Of a stretch of 64,000 nucleotides of DNA, positions 34,487 to 43,340 are shown in pieces. The position numbers and the translations under genes are program-made. The stretch's first letter is position 1, and every line of letters starts with the position of its first letter. The DNA lies in the NCBI RefSeq assembly GCF_900188315.1, contig NZ_LT897781.1, positions 1,674,001 to 1,738,000 of the forward strand, in the 5' to 3' direction. Origin of the DNA: Marinobacter sp. es.042 (GTDB lineage: Bacteria > Pseudomonadota > Gammaproteobacteria > Pseudomonadales > Oleiphilaceae). The notes beneath the pieces were generated by a model. It saw only the letters and a program-made list of their open reading frames with translations, did not search any database and was not told where the DNA came from.

Positions 34487-36304
34487 ATGGCTGAAACAAG
34501 CAACTCCGGAACGGTGCAGCGGCCACCCGCGCCGCCCATAAGCACCCTGACCCTGAGAGATGTTTGCACCGCGCTTGTTACCAGCGGGGAAATCAGCCAG
34601 GAAGACGCCGAGCGGGTTCTGTCGGCCAACCTGGGCGCCGCAACCGGCGATGGACAGAAAGGCAAGCGCCACCCTCTGGAACTCGTGGCGATTGCCGCGT
34701 TGACCAGCCTGAAAAGCGGTCGCACTCTGGATCTGGATCGGCTGACCCACTGGCTGGCCGATTGGGCGGGGCAAACCTACTACCACATTGATCCTCTCAA
34801 GATCGACACACCTGCCATTGCTCGGGTGATGTCTTATGCCTTCGCCCAGCGCCATGGCATCCTGGCGGTTGAGATCGGCACCGACGAGGTGCTGATCGCC
34901 AGCATAGAGCCCTTCAAGAGCGATTGGGTTCAGAACCTCCAACAGGCCGTCCGCAAGGATATCCGGCGCGTTGTCGCCAATCCCGAGGATATCCGCCGGT
35001 ACACGGTAGAGTTCTACCAGCTCGCCAATTCCGTCAGCAAGGCAAGCGGCGGCCAGGGCCCGGGTGTTGCCGGCAACCAGAATTTCGAGCAGCTGCTCGA
35101 TCTTGGCGCCAGCGAACACCCGGACGCCAATGACCAGCACGTCGTCAAGATTGTCGACTGGCTGCTTCAGTATGCCTTCGACCAGCGCGCCTCGGATATT
35201 CACATCGAGCCCCGCCGCACGGTTACCCAGGTGCGGTTCCGGATCGACGGCGTGCTTCATAACGTTTACGAATTTCCGGAACATGTCGGCGTGGCGGTGA
35301 CCAGTCGACTGAAGATCCTTGGGCGCCTGAATGTGGCAGAGAAACGCCGCCCCCAGGACGGTCGCATCAAGACCCGCAAACCCGACAACCGGGAGGTGGA
35401 ACTGCGTCTGGCCACCATGCCGACTGCCTTTGGCGAAAAGATGGTCATGCGGATCTTTGATCCAGACGTGCTTCTGAAGTCCTACGAGCAACTGGGATTC
35501 GGCAAGGAAGACCGCCAGCGCTGGCAGGAAATCACATCCCGCCCACACGGCATTGTTCTGGTAACCGGGCCCACGGGGTCCGGCAAGACCACGACCCTGT
35601 ATTCGACCCTGAAACAGATTGCCTCGCCCGAGCTCAACGTCTGCACCATAGAGGATCCCATCGAAATGGTGGAGCCGGCGTTCAACCAGATGCAGGTCCA
35701 GACCAACATCGATCTGACCTTTGCGGCTGGCGTGCGGGCCCTGCTGCGACAGGATCCGGATATCATCATGATCGGCGAGATCCGCGATCTGGAAACGGCG
35801 GAAATGGCCGTGCAGGCCGCCCTGACAGGCCATCTGGTGCTATCGACCTTGCATACCAACGATGCCCCGAGCGCGATCACCCGGATGATGGAACTGGGCA
35901 TTCCGCCTTACCTGATTCGGGCCACGGTGCTGGGCGTCATGGCACAACGGCTTGCCCGAACGCTCTGCCCTCACTGCAAATCCCCTGGCCCTGCTGATGA
36001 ACAGGCCTGGCAAACCCTCACCCGGCCCTGGAAAGCGCCCGTTCCCAAGCAGTTCTACCAACCGGTGGGATGCCTGGAATGCCGGAACACCGGTTATCTT
36101 GGGCGTGCAGGCGTGTATGAAATCATGACGCTATCGGGCGCATTGCTCAGACAGATCACCGACCATTGCGAGCTGGAGCAGCTCAGGCTGGACGCCTACA
36201 AAGAAGGCATGAAATCCCTGCGCCTGAGTGGTGCCCAGAAGGTGGCTGCCGGCCAGACAACGGTCGAGGAAATTCTGAGGGTGACGCCCGAAAGCCAGCG
36301 TTGA
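34487..36304 (+). CDS. Orphan GspE/PilB-type secretion or pilus ATPase
   Basis: A 605-residue ATPase of the type II secretion / type IV pilus assembly family. It has an N-terminal GspE/MshEN-like region (to about residue 200), the Walker A GPTGSGKTTTLYSTL (about 361), the Asp box IEDPIEMVEP, Walker B DPDIIMIGEIRDLETAEMAVQAALTGHLVLSTLHTND, and a zinc-binding pair CPHC...CLEC (about 497-530). No gsp or pil structural genes are nearby, so the machine it drives is not known. The gene ends 7 bp from the convergent DUF3080 gene. Confidence 0.86.
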   Translation: MAETSNSGTVQRPPAPPISTLTLRDVCTALVTSGEISQEDAERVLSANLGAATGDGQKGKRHPLELVAIAALTSLKSGRTLDLDRLTHWLADWAGQTYYHIDPLKIDTPAIARVMSYAFAQRHGILAVEIGTDEVLIASIEPFKSDWVQNLQQAVRKDIRRVVANPEDIRRYTVEFYQLANSVSKASGGQGPGVAGNQNFEQLLDLGASEHPDANDQHVVKIVDWLLQYAFDQRASDIHIEPRRTVTQVRFRIDGVLHNVYEFPEHVGVAVTSRLKILGRLNVAEKRRPQDGRIKTRKPDNREVELRLATMPTAFGEKMVMRIFDPDVLLKSYEQLGFGKEDRQRWQEITSRPHGIVLVTGPTGSGKTTTLYSTLKQIASPELNVCTIEDPIEMVEPAFNQMQVQTNIDLTFAAGVRALLRQDPDIIMIGEIRDLETAEMAVQAALTGHLVLSTLHTNDAPSAITRMMELGIPPYLIRATVLGVMAQRLARTLCPHCKSPGPADEQAWQTLTRPWKAPVPKQFYQPVGCLECRNTGYLGRAGVYEIMTLSGALLRQITDHCELEQLRLDAYKEGMKSLRLSGAQKVAAGQTTVEEILRVTPESQR

Positions 36305-36311
36305 AACAGGG

Positions 36312-37367
36312 TCAGGCGCCCGGGCGCAATCCGCACTGGCCCAGTAATTCCTGCCAGGCTTTGGTGTGGGCCATCATGGCCACGTCAAGCTCCCACCAGA
36401 GACTTTGCTCGGAATCCTGGGAAAGCTGCCGCTCATACCAACCGGTGAAGCTTTCAGGCATGGCGCCTTTCTGCACCTCCGCCAGCCTCTCGAACGGTTC
36501 GATAAGTGCAGCCCGCCCCTGGGTCATTGCGCTCATGTAGGGCTGGATCTTTTCGATGTACACACTCAAGAACATGCTCTGTACGATATCCGACTGGTTA
36601 TTGGGCTTGCCATCGAGACACAGGGGGCGGCCGTCAATTCGCTGCCTGAGCAATTTCGTCCCGTCCTGCAGCCTTGCAGTCAGGAGAAGTGCACTGTTGA
36701 TTAACTGCCCAGCCCGGTATTCCGCCTGCCAGCGCTGATGAACGTCGCCGGCAAAGTCGAGGGAAACCGCCAGATCTTCAGAGTACAAACGGGCCACCGC
36801 TGCGTTCAGGCTGTCGATATCAAGGGCAAGATCAGACACCGGGTTGCCCTCTGGCGCGACGGGATAGTAACCCTTGGCCAGGGTAAACAGCTTTTCGATT
36901 TCTTCGACGCCCCAGGTGGCATTCCAGATAGCGATGGGCAGGGATTCAAGCTTGCTGTCGATACCACCGGCAAGCTCTTCGGCAAATTCTTCATCTTCTA
37001 TATCCGGCAGACAGTCCCTGGCCGCTTCGATAAACCGGATTTCATAACGAAGGCGGTTCAGGGGTTGCATAACCCGCCCCATCACCGAGTTTTTCTCACC
37101 AACAACGTACTGGAGTTCACAGCCGTAGAGCGATAGAAAATCGAGCATCCCCATGTCCAGCTCGGGCATGGTCAACACCCGGTCACGGCGGCGGGGAAGC
37201 TGGCTGGCGGAGGGAATATCAGAAAACTCGGGATCGGTTTCCAACACGCGGGCCACCCGCTCCACATACTCGTCCATCATAGGGCGAGCATCCGAGAACG
37301 GGTCGCAACCGGCAAGAAGCACGGCGAGAACCGGCGCAAAGATTCTGCAAATTCCGGTTCCGGGCAT
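36312..37367 (-). CDS. DUF3080 family lipoprotein
   Basis: A 351-residue predicted lipoprotein: short signal peptide with lipobox LLAGC (Cys21), then a helical, acidic mature protein containing ASQLPRRRDRVLTMPELDMGMLDFLSLYGCELQYVVGEKNSVMGRVMQPLNRLRYE, typical of the DUF3080 family. No function is known. It lies 36 bp downstream of mtnC in the same direction and may share its transcript, though nothing links it to methionine salvage. Confidence 0.8.
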   Translation of the reverse strand: MPGTGICRIFAPVLAVLLAGCDPFSDARPMMDEYVERVARVLETDPEFSDIPSASQLPRRRDRVLTMPELDMGMLDFLSLYGCELQYVVGEKNSVMGRVMQPLNRLRYEIRFIEAARDCLPDIEDEEFAEELAGGIDSKLESLPIAIWNATWGVEEIEKLFTLAKGYYPVAPEGNPVSDLALDIDSLNAAVARLYSEDLAVSLDFAGDVHQRWQAEYRAGQLINSALLLTARLQDGTKLLRQRIDGRPLCLDGKPNNQSDIVQSMFLSVYIEKIQPYMSAMTQGRAALIEPFERLAEVQKGAMPESFTGWYERQLSQDSEQSLWWELDVAMMAHTKAWQELLGQCGLRPGA

Positions 37368-37403
37368 TCATTCCTCCTGCAATGGCGTTAAAAAGCCCTG
37401 GGC

Positions 37404-38096
37404 CTAGCGCTTTTGCAGCAGGGTATCGACCTCCGCAAAATCACGGGCAACGAAACGTTCGGTTTCCGGCAGATCTCCCTCGCGAACAAGCCAGGCAGTT
37501 TGCATTCCGGCTTCCTCGGCTGCCTCCAGTTCAGCTTCCACATCAGACAGGAACAGCACCGTGCAGGCCTCGACGCCCAACTCAGACAGAATATTCCGGT
37601 ATGAAACTGTCTCTTTCTTGCCACCGATACGGGTATCGAAATAGCCCGAGAAAAACGGCGTAAAATCGCCTTCCGTTGTAAAACCGAAAATCAGCTTCTG
37701 GGCTTTTACCGAACCTGATGAATATACGAACAAACGCAGTCCCCGATCATGCCAGCTTTGAAGGTAGTCGGCTGCGTCAGCATAGATGTGCCCTTTCAGC
37801 TCTCCCTGCCGATATCCCTGCTCCCAGACCATGCCCTGCAGCGTCTTGAGAGAGGTTTCCTTGCGGTCTTCCCTGATCCAGGTTTCAAGCACTTGGATAA
37901 GCCCTTCGACATCCTCACGCGCAACGCCTGATACCTCGGCCACTGCGTCCAGTTGCTCAGACACAGCCGGGTTGTCCTGATGCTGGTTAAGAACAAAACG
38001 CGGCAGGTGCTCGCTGGCATAGGGAAACAGGACATCGTGCACAAACGAAATAGAGCTGGTGGTGCCTTCGATATCCGTCAGCACAACCCGGATCAT
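37404..38096 (-). CDS. mtnC: Enolase-phosphatase E1 (2,3-diketomethylthiopentyl-1-phosphate enolase/phosphatase)
   Basis: A bifunctional HAD-superfamily enzyme of the methionine salvage pathway, producing acireductone. The 230 residues begin IRVVLTDIEGTTSSISFVHDVLFPYA, the HAD motif I variant of MtnC, and continue with GHIYADAADYLQSW, FVYSSGSVKAQKLIFG and FLSDVEAELEAAEEAGMQTAWLVR (motif IV). Its start overlaps the mtnD stop by four bases, so mtnB-mtnD-mtnC form one coupled unit. Confidence 0.96.
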   Translation of the reverse strand: MIRVVLTDIEGTTSSISFVHDVLFPYASEHLPRFVLNQHQDNPAVSEQLDAVAEVSGVAREDVEGLIQVLETWIREDRKETSLKTLQGMVWEQGYRQGELKGHIYADAADYLQSWHDRGLRLFVYSSGSVKAQKLIFGFTTEGDFTPFFSGYFDTRIGGKKETVSYRNILSELGVEACTVLFLSDVEAELEAAEEAGMQTAWLVREGDLPETERFVARDFAEVDTLLQKR

Positions 38097-38653
38097 TCGG
38101 CCGCTCCTGCCAGCGCCTCATAGCGAGGCAGGCGACCGGCGATGTCCTCACCGGTAAAGTCCGCCACCCAGCCCTCGGGGTTGGTGAACAGGCGAATGCA
38201 GGTAAACGCAGGTTCCGGGCCCATATCAAACCAGTGGCGAGTGCCATCGGGCACACTGATCAGATCGTTTTTCTGGCACAGCACGGCGAAAACCTCGTTG
38301 CCGAAGTGCAAGTAAAACAGACCCTGGCCACGGACAAAGAAACGAACTTCGTCTTCACTGTGGGTGTGCTCATCCAGGAACTTTTGACGGAACGCGTCTT
38401 TCTGCGGATTGTCCGGGTTCAGGCTAATTACATCCGCGGTCTGAAAACCACAGTCGTGCTTCAGTTTCGAGACTTCCTCGCTGTAGGCCTCAAGGATGTC
38501 TTCCTGGGATGCGTCAGCCGGCAGATCTTTCGTTGGCCACTGCTCATAGCGCACACCGTGGCGGGCCAGAAGCTCCCGTATTTCTTCAGGATTCCCGGTC
38601 ACTTTGCGTGCCTTTTCGGGCTGGCTCTGGTCGAAAATACTCAGGGTAGTCAT
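38093..38653 (-). CDS. mtnD: Acireductone dioxygenase
   Basis: A cupin-fold metalloenzyme that oxidises acireductone to the keto acid precursor of methionine (with Fe) or to methylthiopropionate and CO (with Ni). The 186-residue protein has the metal ligands in EHTHSEDEVRFFVRG and a later His in GTRHWFDMG. Its start overlaps the end of mtnB by four bases. Other salvage genes (mtnA, mtnK or mtnP) are not in the window. Confidence 0.96.
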   Translation of the reverse strand: MTTLSIFDQSQPEKARKVTGNPEEIRELLARHGVRYEQWPTKDLPADASQEDILEAYSEEVSKLKHDCGFQTADVISLNPDNPQKDAFRQKFLDEHTHSEDEVRFFVRGQGLFYLHFGNEVFAVLCQKNDLISVPDGTRHWFDMGPEPAFTCIRLFTNPEGWVADFTGEDIAGRLPRYEALAGAAE

Positions 38654-39276
38654 GGGCGAACCCTCATGGTTTCAAGCTCACATTCAAACAGGAATTCAAA
38701 GGCCTCGACATGGCGCAGGCAATCGGCCATGGTTTTGCCCCAGGTGTACAGGCCATGGCCACGAATCAGGTAGCCTGGCTGTTCCGGATGCTCCCGGAAC
38801 CATTCGCGAGTTTGCTCCGCCAACGCGTCGATGTCCTGGGTGTTGTCGAACACCGGAACCGTCAGGACTGATTCGTGGGTCTCAACGCCGGTAAACGCCT
38901 TCTGCAGCTCATAGCCTTCCAGCGCCAGTGGCTGGCCGGGCTCAAGCAGACGACTGAGCACCGTTGCCTTCACCGAGTGGGTGTGCAGAACCGCGCCCAC
39001 CTCGGGAAAGACCTCATACAGCACCGTATGCAGCCTTGTTTCTGCAGAGGAGCGACAGTCACTCTGTACCGGCCGGCCGGCCAGATCGACCACCATGACA
39101 TCACCCGCCCCCAGCTGTCCCTTGTGACGGCCTGAAACAGTAATGGCGATGTGTTCGGCATCAATGCGGGCAGAATAGTTACTGCTCGTTGCGGGCGACC
39201 AACCCTGCTGGTACAGGAATCGACCGGCTTGCACAATCGCATCCGCGGCGACGGCGTATCGGGTTACATCAAACAC
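38650..39276 (-). CDS. mtnB: Methylthioribulose-1-phosphate dehydratase
   Basis: A class II aldolase-like zinc enzyme that dehydrates methylthioribulose 1-phosphate in methionine salvage. Zinc-binding histidines are in VLHTHSVKATVLSR and in IRGHGLYTWG; GWSPATSSNYSARI is typical of the N-terminal part. The start is placed at a GTG at 39276, preceded by GGGAGAG, giving 208 residues, the usual length. The longest frame (to 39369) would add 31 unconserved residues and overlap xdhC. Confidence 0.93.
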   Translation of the reverse strand: MFDVTRYAVAADAIVQAGRFLYQQGWSPATSSNYSARIDAEHIAITVSGRHKGQLGAGDVMVVDLAGRPVQSDCRSSAETRLHTVLYEVFPEVGAVLHTHSVKATVLSRLLEPGQPLALEGYELQKAFTGVETHESVLTVPVFDNTQDIDALAEQTREWFREHPEQPGYLIRGHGLYTWGKTMADCLRHVEAFEFLFECELETMRVRP

Positions 39277-39325
39277 GAGTTCTCTCCCGGGTTTCAGAGC
39301 GCTTGGGACACTCCCATGGGCGCCA

Positions 39326-40321
39326 TTATAGGGACGAACCAGCTCCTCGCAAATGATGCCGTGCGGCAATCAGATCGGCGACAATGGAGACAGCAATTTC
39401 TGCCGGTGTCTTGCTCGGAATATCGACGCCAATGGGGGCTCGCAGGCGCTCCAGTGCGTCTTCTTCCAGCCCCAGAGAGGCGAGCCTCTCCCGCCTGGCT
39501 TCTGAGGTCCTTCGGGATCCCATGGCGCCAACATAAAAGGCTCTGGAGTGAAGAGCGGCCAACAGCCCCATATCATCGACGCGCGGATCATGGGCGAGGG
39601 CCAGAATACCGGACCAGGCGTCGCCAAACTCTGTCGAAATCAGATCATCGGGCAGGCGCCGGTCCAGGGGAATCCCTTCAAAACTCCAGCCGGCGGCGAA
39701 GGCCTCCCTCGGCTCACAGAGGGTGACGGCAAAATCCGCCGCGGTCGCGAATTCAAAAACGTAACGGGCGACTTCGCCGGCACCGATCAGCAACAGCCGG
39801 CACTCGGGCTGCAAAGCATGAAGAAGCTGTTCACCGTCGAAGTGGACCGCGTTACCGGCCCAGGAGACAGAATGCTCCAGCGTCGCTGCCCCGTTTATCG
39901 GCACGCGACGAGCCACCGGTTCGCGATCGCGCAAGGCAGCCGCCAATGCCTGAACGTGATCGAGACCCGTCTGCCCCCGGAAGGGTTCAATCAGAAGACG
40001 TATCCGGCCACCGCAAGGCAGCTGGAAATGATCCCGGTCATCATCGGTGATTCCATAATCAACGAAAACAGGATGGTCCGGACCGTCTTCCGCTGTGCGC
40101 CGGAGCAGATCCTCTTCCAGACAGCCACCGGACACCGACCCGCTCCAGTGACCGGATTCTGCAATCGCCAGCCAGGAGCCGACCGGACGCGGCGAGGAGC
40201 CCCAGGTGTCCACTATGGTGCAAAGCCAGGCTCTCTGACCTTCCACCAGCCAGCGAGACATTCTGTCCAACACTGTCTGGCGGCCAGTAGCAACCGAATA
40301 GGCAACGCTTGAATCAGCCAT
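39326..40321 (-). CDS. xdhC: XdhC/CoxI family molybdenum-hydroxylase maturation factor
   Basis: XdhC-type proteins bind the molybdenum cofactor, promote its sulfuration and insert it into xanthine-dehydrogenase-like enzymes. The 331-residue protein has the N-terminal XdhC/CoxI domain (TIVDTWGSSPRPVGSWLAI, GSVSGGCLEEDLL, PCGGRIRLLIEP) and a C-terminal Rossmann domain (LLIGAGEVARYVFEFA, then DMGLLAALHSRAFYVGAMGSRRTS, and PIGVDIPSKTPAEIAVSIVADLIAARH). It overlaps the end of the large-subunit gene by eight bases and is presumably dedicated to that enzyme. Confidence 0.92.
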   Translation of the reverse strand: MADSSVAYSVATGRQTVLDRMSRWLVEGQRAWLCTIVDTWGSSPRPVGSWLAIAESGHWSGSVSGGCLEEDLLRRTAEDGPDHPVFVDYGITDDDRDHFQLPCGGRIRLLIEPFRGQTGLDHVQALAAALRDREPVARRVPINGAATLEHSVSWAGNAVHFDGEQLLHALQPECRLLLIGAGEVARYVFEFATAADFAVTLCEPREAFAAGWSFEGIPLDRRLPDDLISTEFGDAWSGILALAHDPRVDDMGLLAALHSRAFYVGAMGSRRTSEARRERLASLGLEEDALERLRAPIGVDIPSKTPAEIAVSIVADLIAARHHLRGAGSSL

Positions 40322-42518
40322 TGGCTCTCAATGGCAGGCTACGCTGCCGCTTTCCATTGAGCGCAAACAGCGCATTACCCAGTGCCGGGATCACCGGCGG
40401 CACGCCCGGCTCACCGACTCCGGTCGGCGACTCGCTGCTTGCAACAATATCCACCAACACCTCAGGACGCTCGTACTGCCTCATTAGGGGGTAGTCGTGG
40501 AAGTTGCTCTGCTGGACCTCGCCATTCTCCAGCGTGATTTCTCCATAAAGTGCCGCAGTCAGCCCAAACAGGATACCGCCCTCGATCTGGTCCTCCACGA
40601 TACGGGGGTTTACGACCTGGCCACAGTCCACCGAACAGGTGACCTTGTATACCCGGATCGCACCATTCTCGATTCCGGCTTCCACCACCTGGGCAACGTA
40701 CGTTCCGAAACTCCGGAACAGGGCGAGCCCCCGGGCCCGACCCTCTGGCACAGGCGACTGCCAGTCGGCCAGCCTGACAACCCGGTCAAGCACTTCAAGG
40801 TGCCTCGGCTCGTGGGCAATCAGGCGACGACGGAACTGGTAAGGATCCTCACCTGCTTCATGGGCAAGTTCGTCCATGAAGGTTTCGACGGCAAACCCGT
40901 TGTGGGAAAAACCTACCGAACGCCACCAGGTAATCGGAATGCCGGGATCGGTGTGGGTATGACGGATATCAATATTGGGGACCCGGTAGGGGTATTCGAT
41001 AGCCCCCTCAATCGCGGAGTGATCTTTCGGCGTGGCAATGCCTTCGGCCATCAGCCCGACACTGCCCAGTGTGTCGTACATGAACTTTGGAGCCCACGGA
41101 TACTGTGCAGGCGCCGCATTGCGGACGTACCAGTCAAGAATTTGCGGGCCCACGATCTGGTGATGCCAGCCTGTAAGCTCGCCGCCCGCGAAGCTGGCTT
41201 TCATGCGGTGCAGCATGGCCGGACGATAGAGATCGTGACGGGTGTCCTCTTCACGGGACCAGATGACCTTAACCGGCAGTCCGACCCGATAGGCCACTGC
41301 CGCCGCTTCTTCGATATAGTCCTGAGTCAGTCGACGACCAAAACCGCCGCCGAGAAAGGTCGTATTAATAGTGATGTCGTCGGGGCCAAGATTGGTCACC
41401 CGGGCTGCTGCTATCCGGCCAAGGTCCGGCGCCTGTGTAGGGGCCCACACCTCCATGCCGTCCTCTCGGTACCAGGCCGTGGCATTCATGGGCTCCAATG
41501 TCGCGTGGGCCAGGTAGGGCTGGGCATATTCCGCTTCCACTACCCGGTCGCCCTCCCCCATGGCACTGGCAAAGCTGCCCTCAAGACGCTCGGACTCTCC
41601 GGGATCGTCATCGGCAGCGGCGCGGTAGTAATCGAACACGTCGCCCGTAGATAGAGACACGGCATCCGAAAAATCCCAGTCTATATTGAGCGCGTCCTGA
41701 GCCTTCCGGGCACGCCAGTATTTGTCGGCAACTACGGCCACGCCACGCTCGATCTCAAATACATCAAGCACACCCGTCATTGCACGGACCTGATCAGCGT
41801 TGAAGTCCCGGACTCGGCCGCCGCGCCGGGGAGACCGAGAGACAACGCCGTACACCATGTCCGGAAGATCGACATCAATCCCGTAAACTGCGGTTCCGGT
41901 GGACTTCGCCCGGGCATCGAGTTTGCCTCGTTGCTTGCCAATGTATTTCCATTCGCTCTGCGGCTTGAGCGCTATTTCACCACGCAGGACTTCTTTGGCG
42001 GCCAACTCAACCAACTGGCCATAGGCCATGGAGTCGATACCGTTCGGGTGCACCACCCTACCCTCACTGGCGCGACATTCGGTTGCTTCGACGCTCCATA
42101 CACGTGCTGCCGCCATAACCAGCATTTGCCGGGCTTCCGCACCGGCCATTCGAAGCGGCTCCCAACTGGTCGCAACACTGGTGCTGCCGCCTGTCAGTTG
42201 CAGCTTGTATAGAGGATTTCGATACTCCGGCGCCACCGGTGCAAAGCGTGGGGTGATTCGCTCCGGCTGGATTTCCAACTCTTCGGCAATCAAAGTGGTC
42301 AACCCGGTGTAGGTACCTTGCCCCATTTCGACCCGGGCCAGGGTGAAGAAGACTTCATCATCGGCAGTCAGTTCCAGCCAGGCATCGGGACGCCATTCGC
42401 CCGTGTCCGGCTCATAACCGGTCTGGATTCCCGCGCAGCCCGGCATCGTTATTGAAACCATGAGGCTGCCGGAGGCACCGGCACTGACCTTGAGGAAATT
42501 TCGTCGGTTCATCGCCAT
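40314..42518 (-). CDS. iorB: Molybdopterin-binding large subunit of a xanthine-dehydrogenase-family hydroxylase (IorB type)
   Basis: The catalytic subunit of a molybdenum hydroxylase resembling isoquinoline 1-oxidoreductase beta subunit. From the ATG at 42518, 2 bp after the small-subunit stop, it has about 734 residues. It begins with a Tat-like signal (MNRRNFLKVSAGASGSLMVSI), so the folded enzyme should be exported or membrane-held at the periplasmic face. Molybdopterin-binding glycines are seen in TTFLGGGFGRRLTQDY, and the catalytic Glu in PTGVGEPGVPPV. The true substrate (aldehyde, N-heterocycle or other) cannot be read from sequence. No cytochrome c subunit is adjacent. Confidence 0.88.
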   Translation of the reverse strand: MAMNRRNFLKVSAGASGSLMVSITMPGCAGIQTGYEPDTGEWRPDAWLELTADDEVFFTLARVEMGQGTYTGLTTLIAEELEIQPERITPRFAPVAPEYRNPLYKLQLTGGSTSVATSWEPLRMAGAEARQMLVMAAARVWSVEATECRASEGRVVHPNGIDSMAYGQLVELAAKEVLRGEIALKPQSEWKYIGKQRGKLDARAKSTGTAVYGIDVDLPDMVYGVVSRSPRRGGRVRDFNADQVRAMTGVLDVFEIERGVAVVADKYWRARKAQDALNIDWDFSDAVSLSTGDVFDYYRAAADDDPGESERLEGSFASAMGEGDRVVEAEYAQPYLAHATLEPMNATAWYREDGMEVWAPTQAPDLGRIAAARVTNLGPDDITINTTFLGGGFGRRLTQDYIEEAAAVAYRVGLPVKVIWSREEDTRHDLYRPAMLHRMKASFAGGELTGWHHQIVGPQILDWYVRNAAPAQYPWAPKFMYDTLGSVGLMAEGIATPKDHSAIEGAIEYPYRVPNIDIRHTHTDPGIPITWWRSVGFSHNGFAVETFMDELAHEAGEDPYQFRRRLIAHEPRHLEVLDRVVRLADWQSPVPEGRARGLALFRSFGTYVAQVVEAGIENGAIRVYKVTCSVDCGQVVNPRIVEDQIEGGILFGLTAALYGEITLENGEVQQSNFHDYPLMRQYERPEVLVDIVASSESPTGVGEPGVPPVIPALGNALFALNGKRQRSLPLRANG

Positions 42519-42519
42519 G

Positions 42520-43005
42520 TTATGCGGCCCCTCCCTGAGCGCCGTCTGACGTATCAGCGACGACGGATTCCACGGCTGCAATGATCCGCGAGTAGGTGCC
42601 GCATCGGCAAAGATTGCCTGTCATGGCCGCGACAATTTCCTCACGTGAAGGCGCCGGATTGCTGGCCAGAAGGTGGGCCGCACTCATGATCTGGCCTGAC
42701 TGGCAGTAGCCGCATTGGGGAACGCCGTGTTCGATCCAGGCTTCCTGCAGGGCATGAAGACGACTCCCCTCCCCCAGGCCTTCAATCGTAACCACATCAC
42801 CACCCGCGACCATTTCGACCGGTGTCGAGCAGGAACGCACAGGCTGCCCGTTCAGGTGAACCGTGCAGGCACCACAGAGGCCCGCGCCGCAGCCGAATTT
42901 GGTTCCCTTGAGCCCCAGCTCATCACGCAATACCCATAGAAGAGGAGTATCCCCTTCAATGTTCAGCGACCGCTCGTCGCCATTGACTGTCAGGCTCACG
43001 GCCAT
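42520..43005 (-). CDS. iorA: [2Fe-2S]-binding small subunit of the molybdenum hydroxylase (IorA type)
   Basis: A 161-residue electron-transfer subunit with two [2Fe-2S] clusters: a plant-ferredoxin-type motif FGCGAGLCGACTVHLNGQPVRSC in the N-terminal half and the helical-domain motif CGYCQSGQIM...NLCRCGTY in the C-terminal half. It has no signal peptide and would be carried across the membrane with the Tat-tagged large subunit. It is the first gene of the iorA-iorB-xdhC unit. Confidence 0.93.
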   Translation of the reverse strand: MAVSLTVNGDERSLNIEGDTPLLWVLRDELGLKGTKFGCGAGLCGACTVHLNGQPVRSCSTPVEMVAGGDVVTIEGLGEGSRLHALQEAWIEHGVPQCGYCQSGQIMSAAHLLASNPAPSREEIVAAMTGNLCRCGTYSRIIAAVESVVADTSDGAQGGAA

Positions 43006-43085
43006 CCCAACCCTCTCCTCTACCTGTCTCCGGTATTGTTTCCGGATTTCTAATTGTGGCTGCCCCTGAGGCAGATACCAGAGTC

Positions 43086-43277
43086 CTATCTGACGACTTC
43101 TTCGCCATCCTTGTTAACCCAGATCTTGCGTTCGCCGGACTCCATCTTGCCGTTGGAGTTCCAGACCTCCCGATCCGTTGTGGCTTCTTCCACCTTGCCG
43201 TTGTCGTTCCAGATAACTCGATCCTTACAGCCCGCCAGTGCCAGTACGGCGAATACAACCAATACAGCTTTTTTCAC
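43086..43277 (-). CDS. Small lipoprotein with repeated WN-x-NGK motif
   Basis: A 63-residue predicted lipoprotein. The GTG start has a perfect GGAGG eight bases upstream, and the signal peptide ends in the lipobox LALAGC (Cys17), so the mature protein is only 47 residues. That mature part consists of three imperfect repeats: VIWNDNGKVEE, EVWNSNGKMES and KIWVNKDGEE. The pattern resembles short beta-hairpin repeats such as those of MORN-like or toxin-antidote families, but no family can be named. It lies between the Smr-domain gene and iorA. Confidence 0.8.
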   Translation of the reverse strand: MKKAVLVVFAVLALAGCKDRVIWNDNGKVEEATTDREVWNSNGKMESGERKIWVNKDGEEVVR

Positions 43278-43340
43278 GACGATAACCTCCGTTCAGCCGC
43301 CACAGCGGCTCTTGTTAAGGCATACCTGGGATTGGCAGCC

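Noticed and set aside
34328..35833. A 501-codon minus-strand frame opposite the GspE-like gene
   Set aside because: Shadow frame; the plus strand has the intact ATPase motifs.
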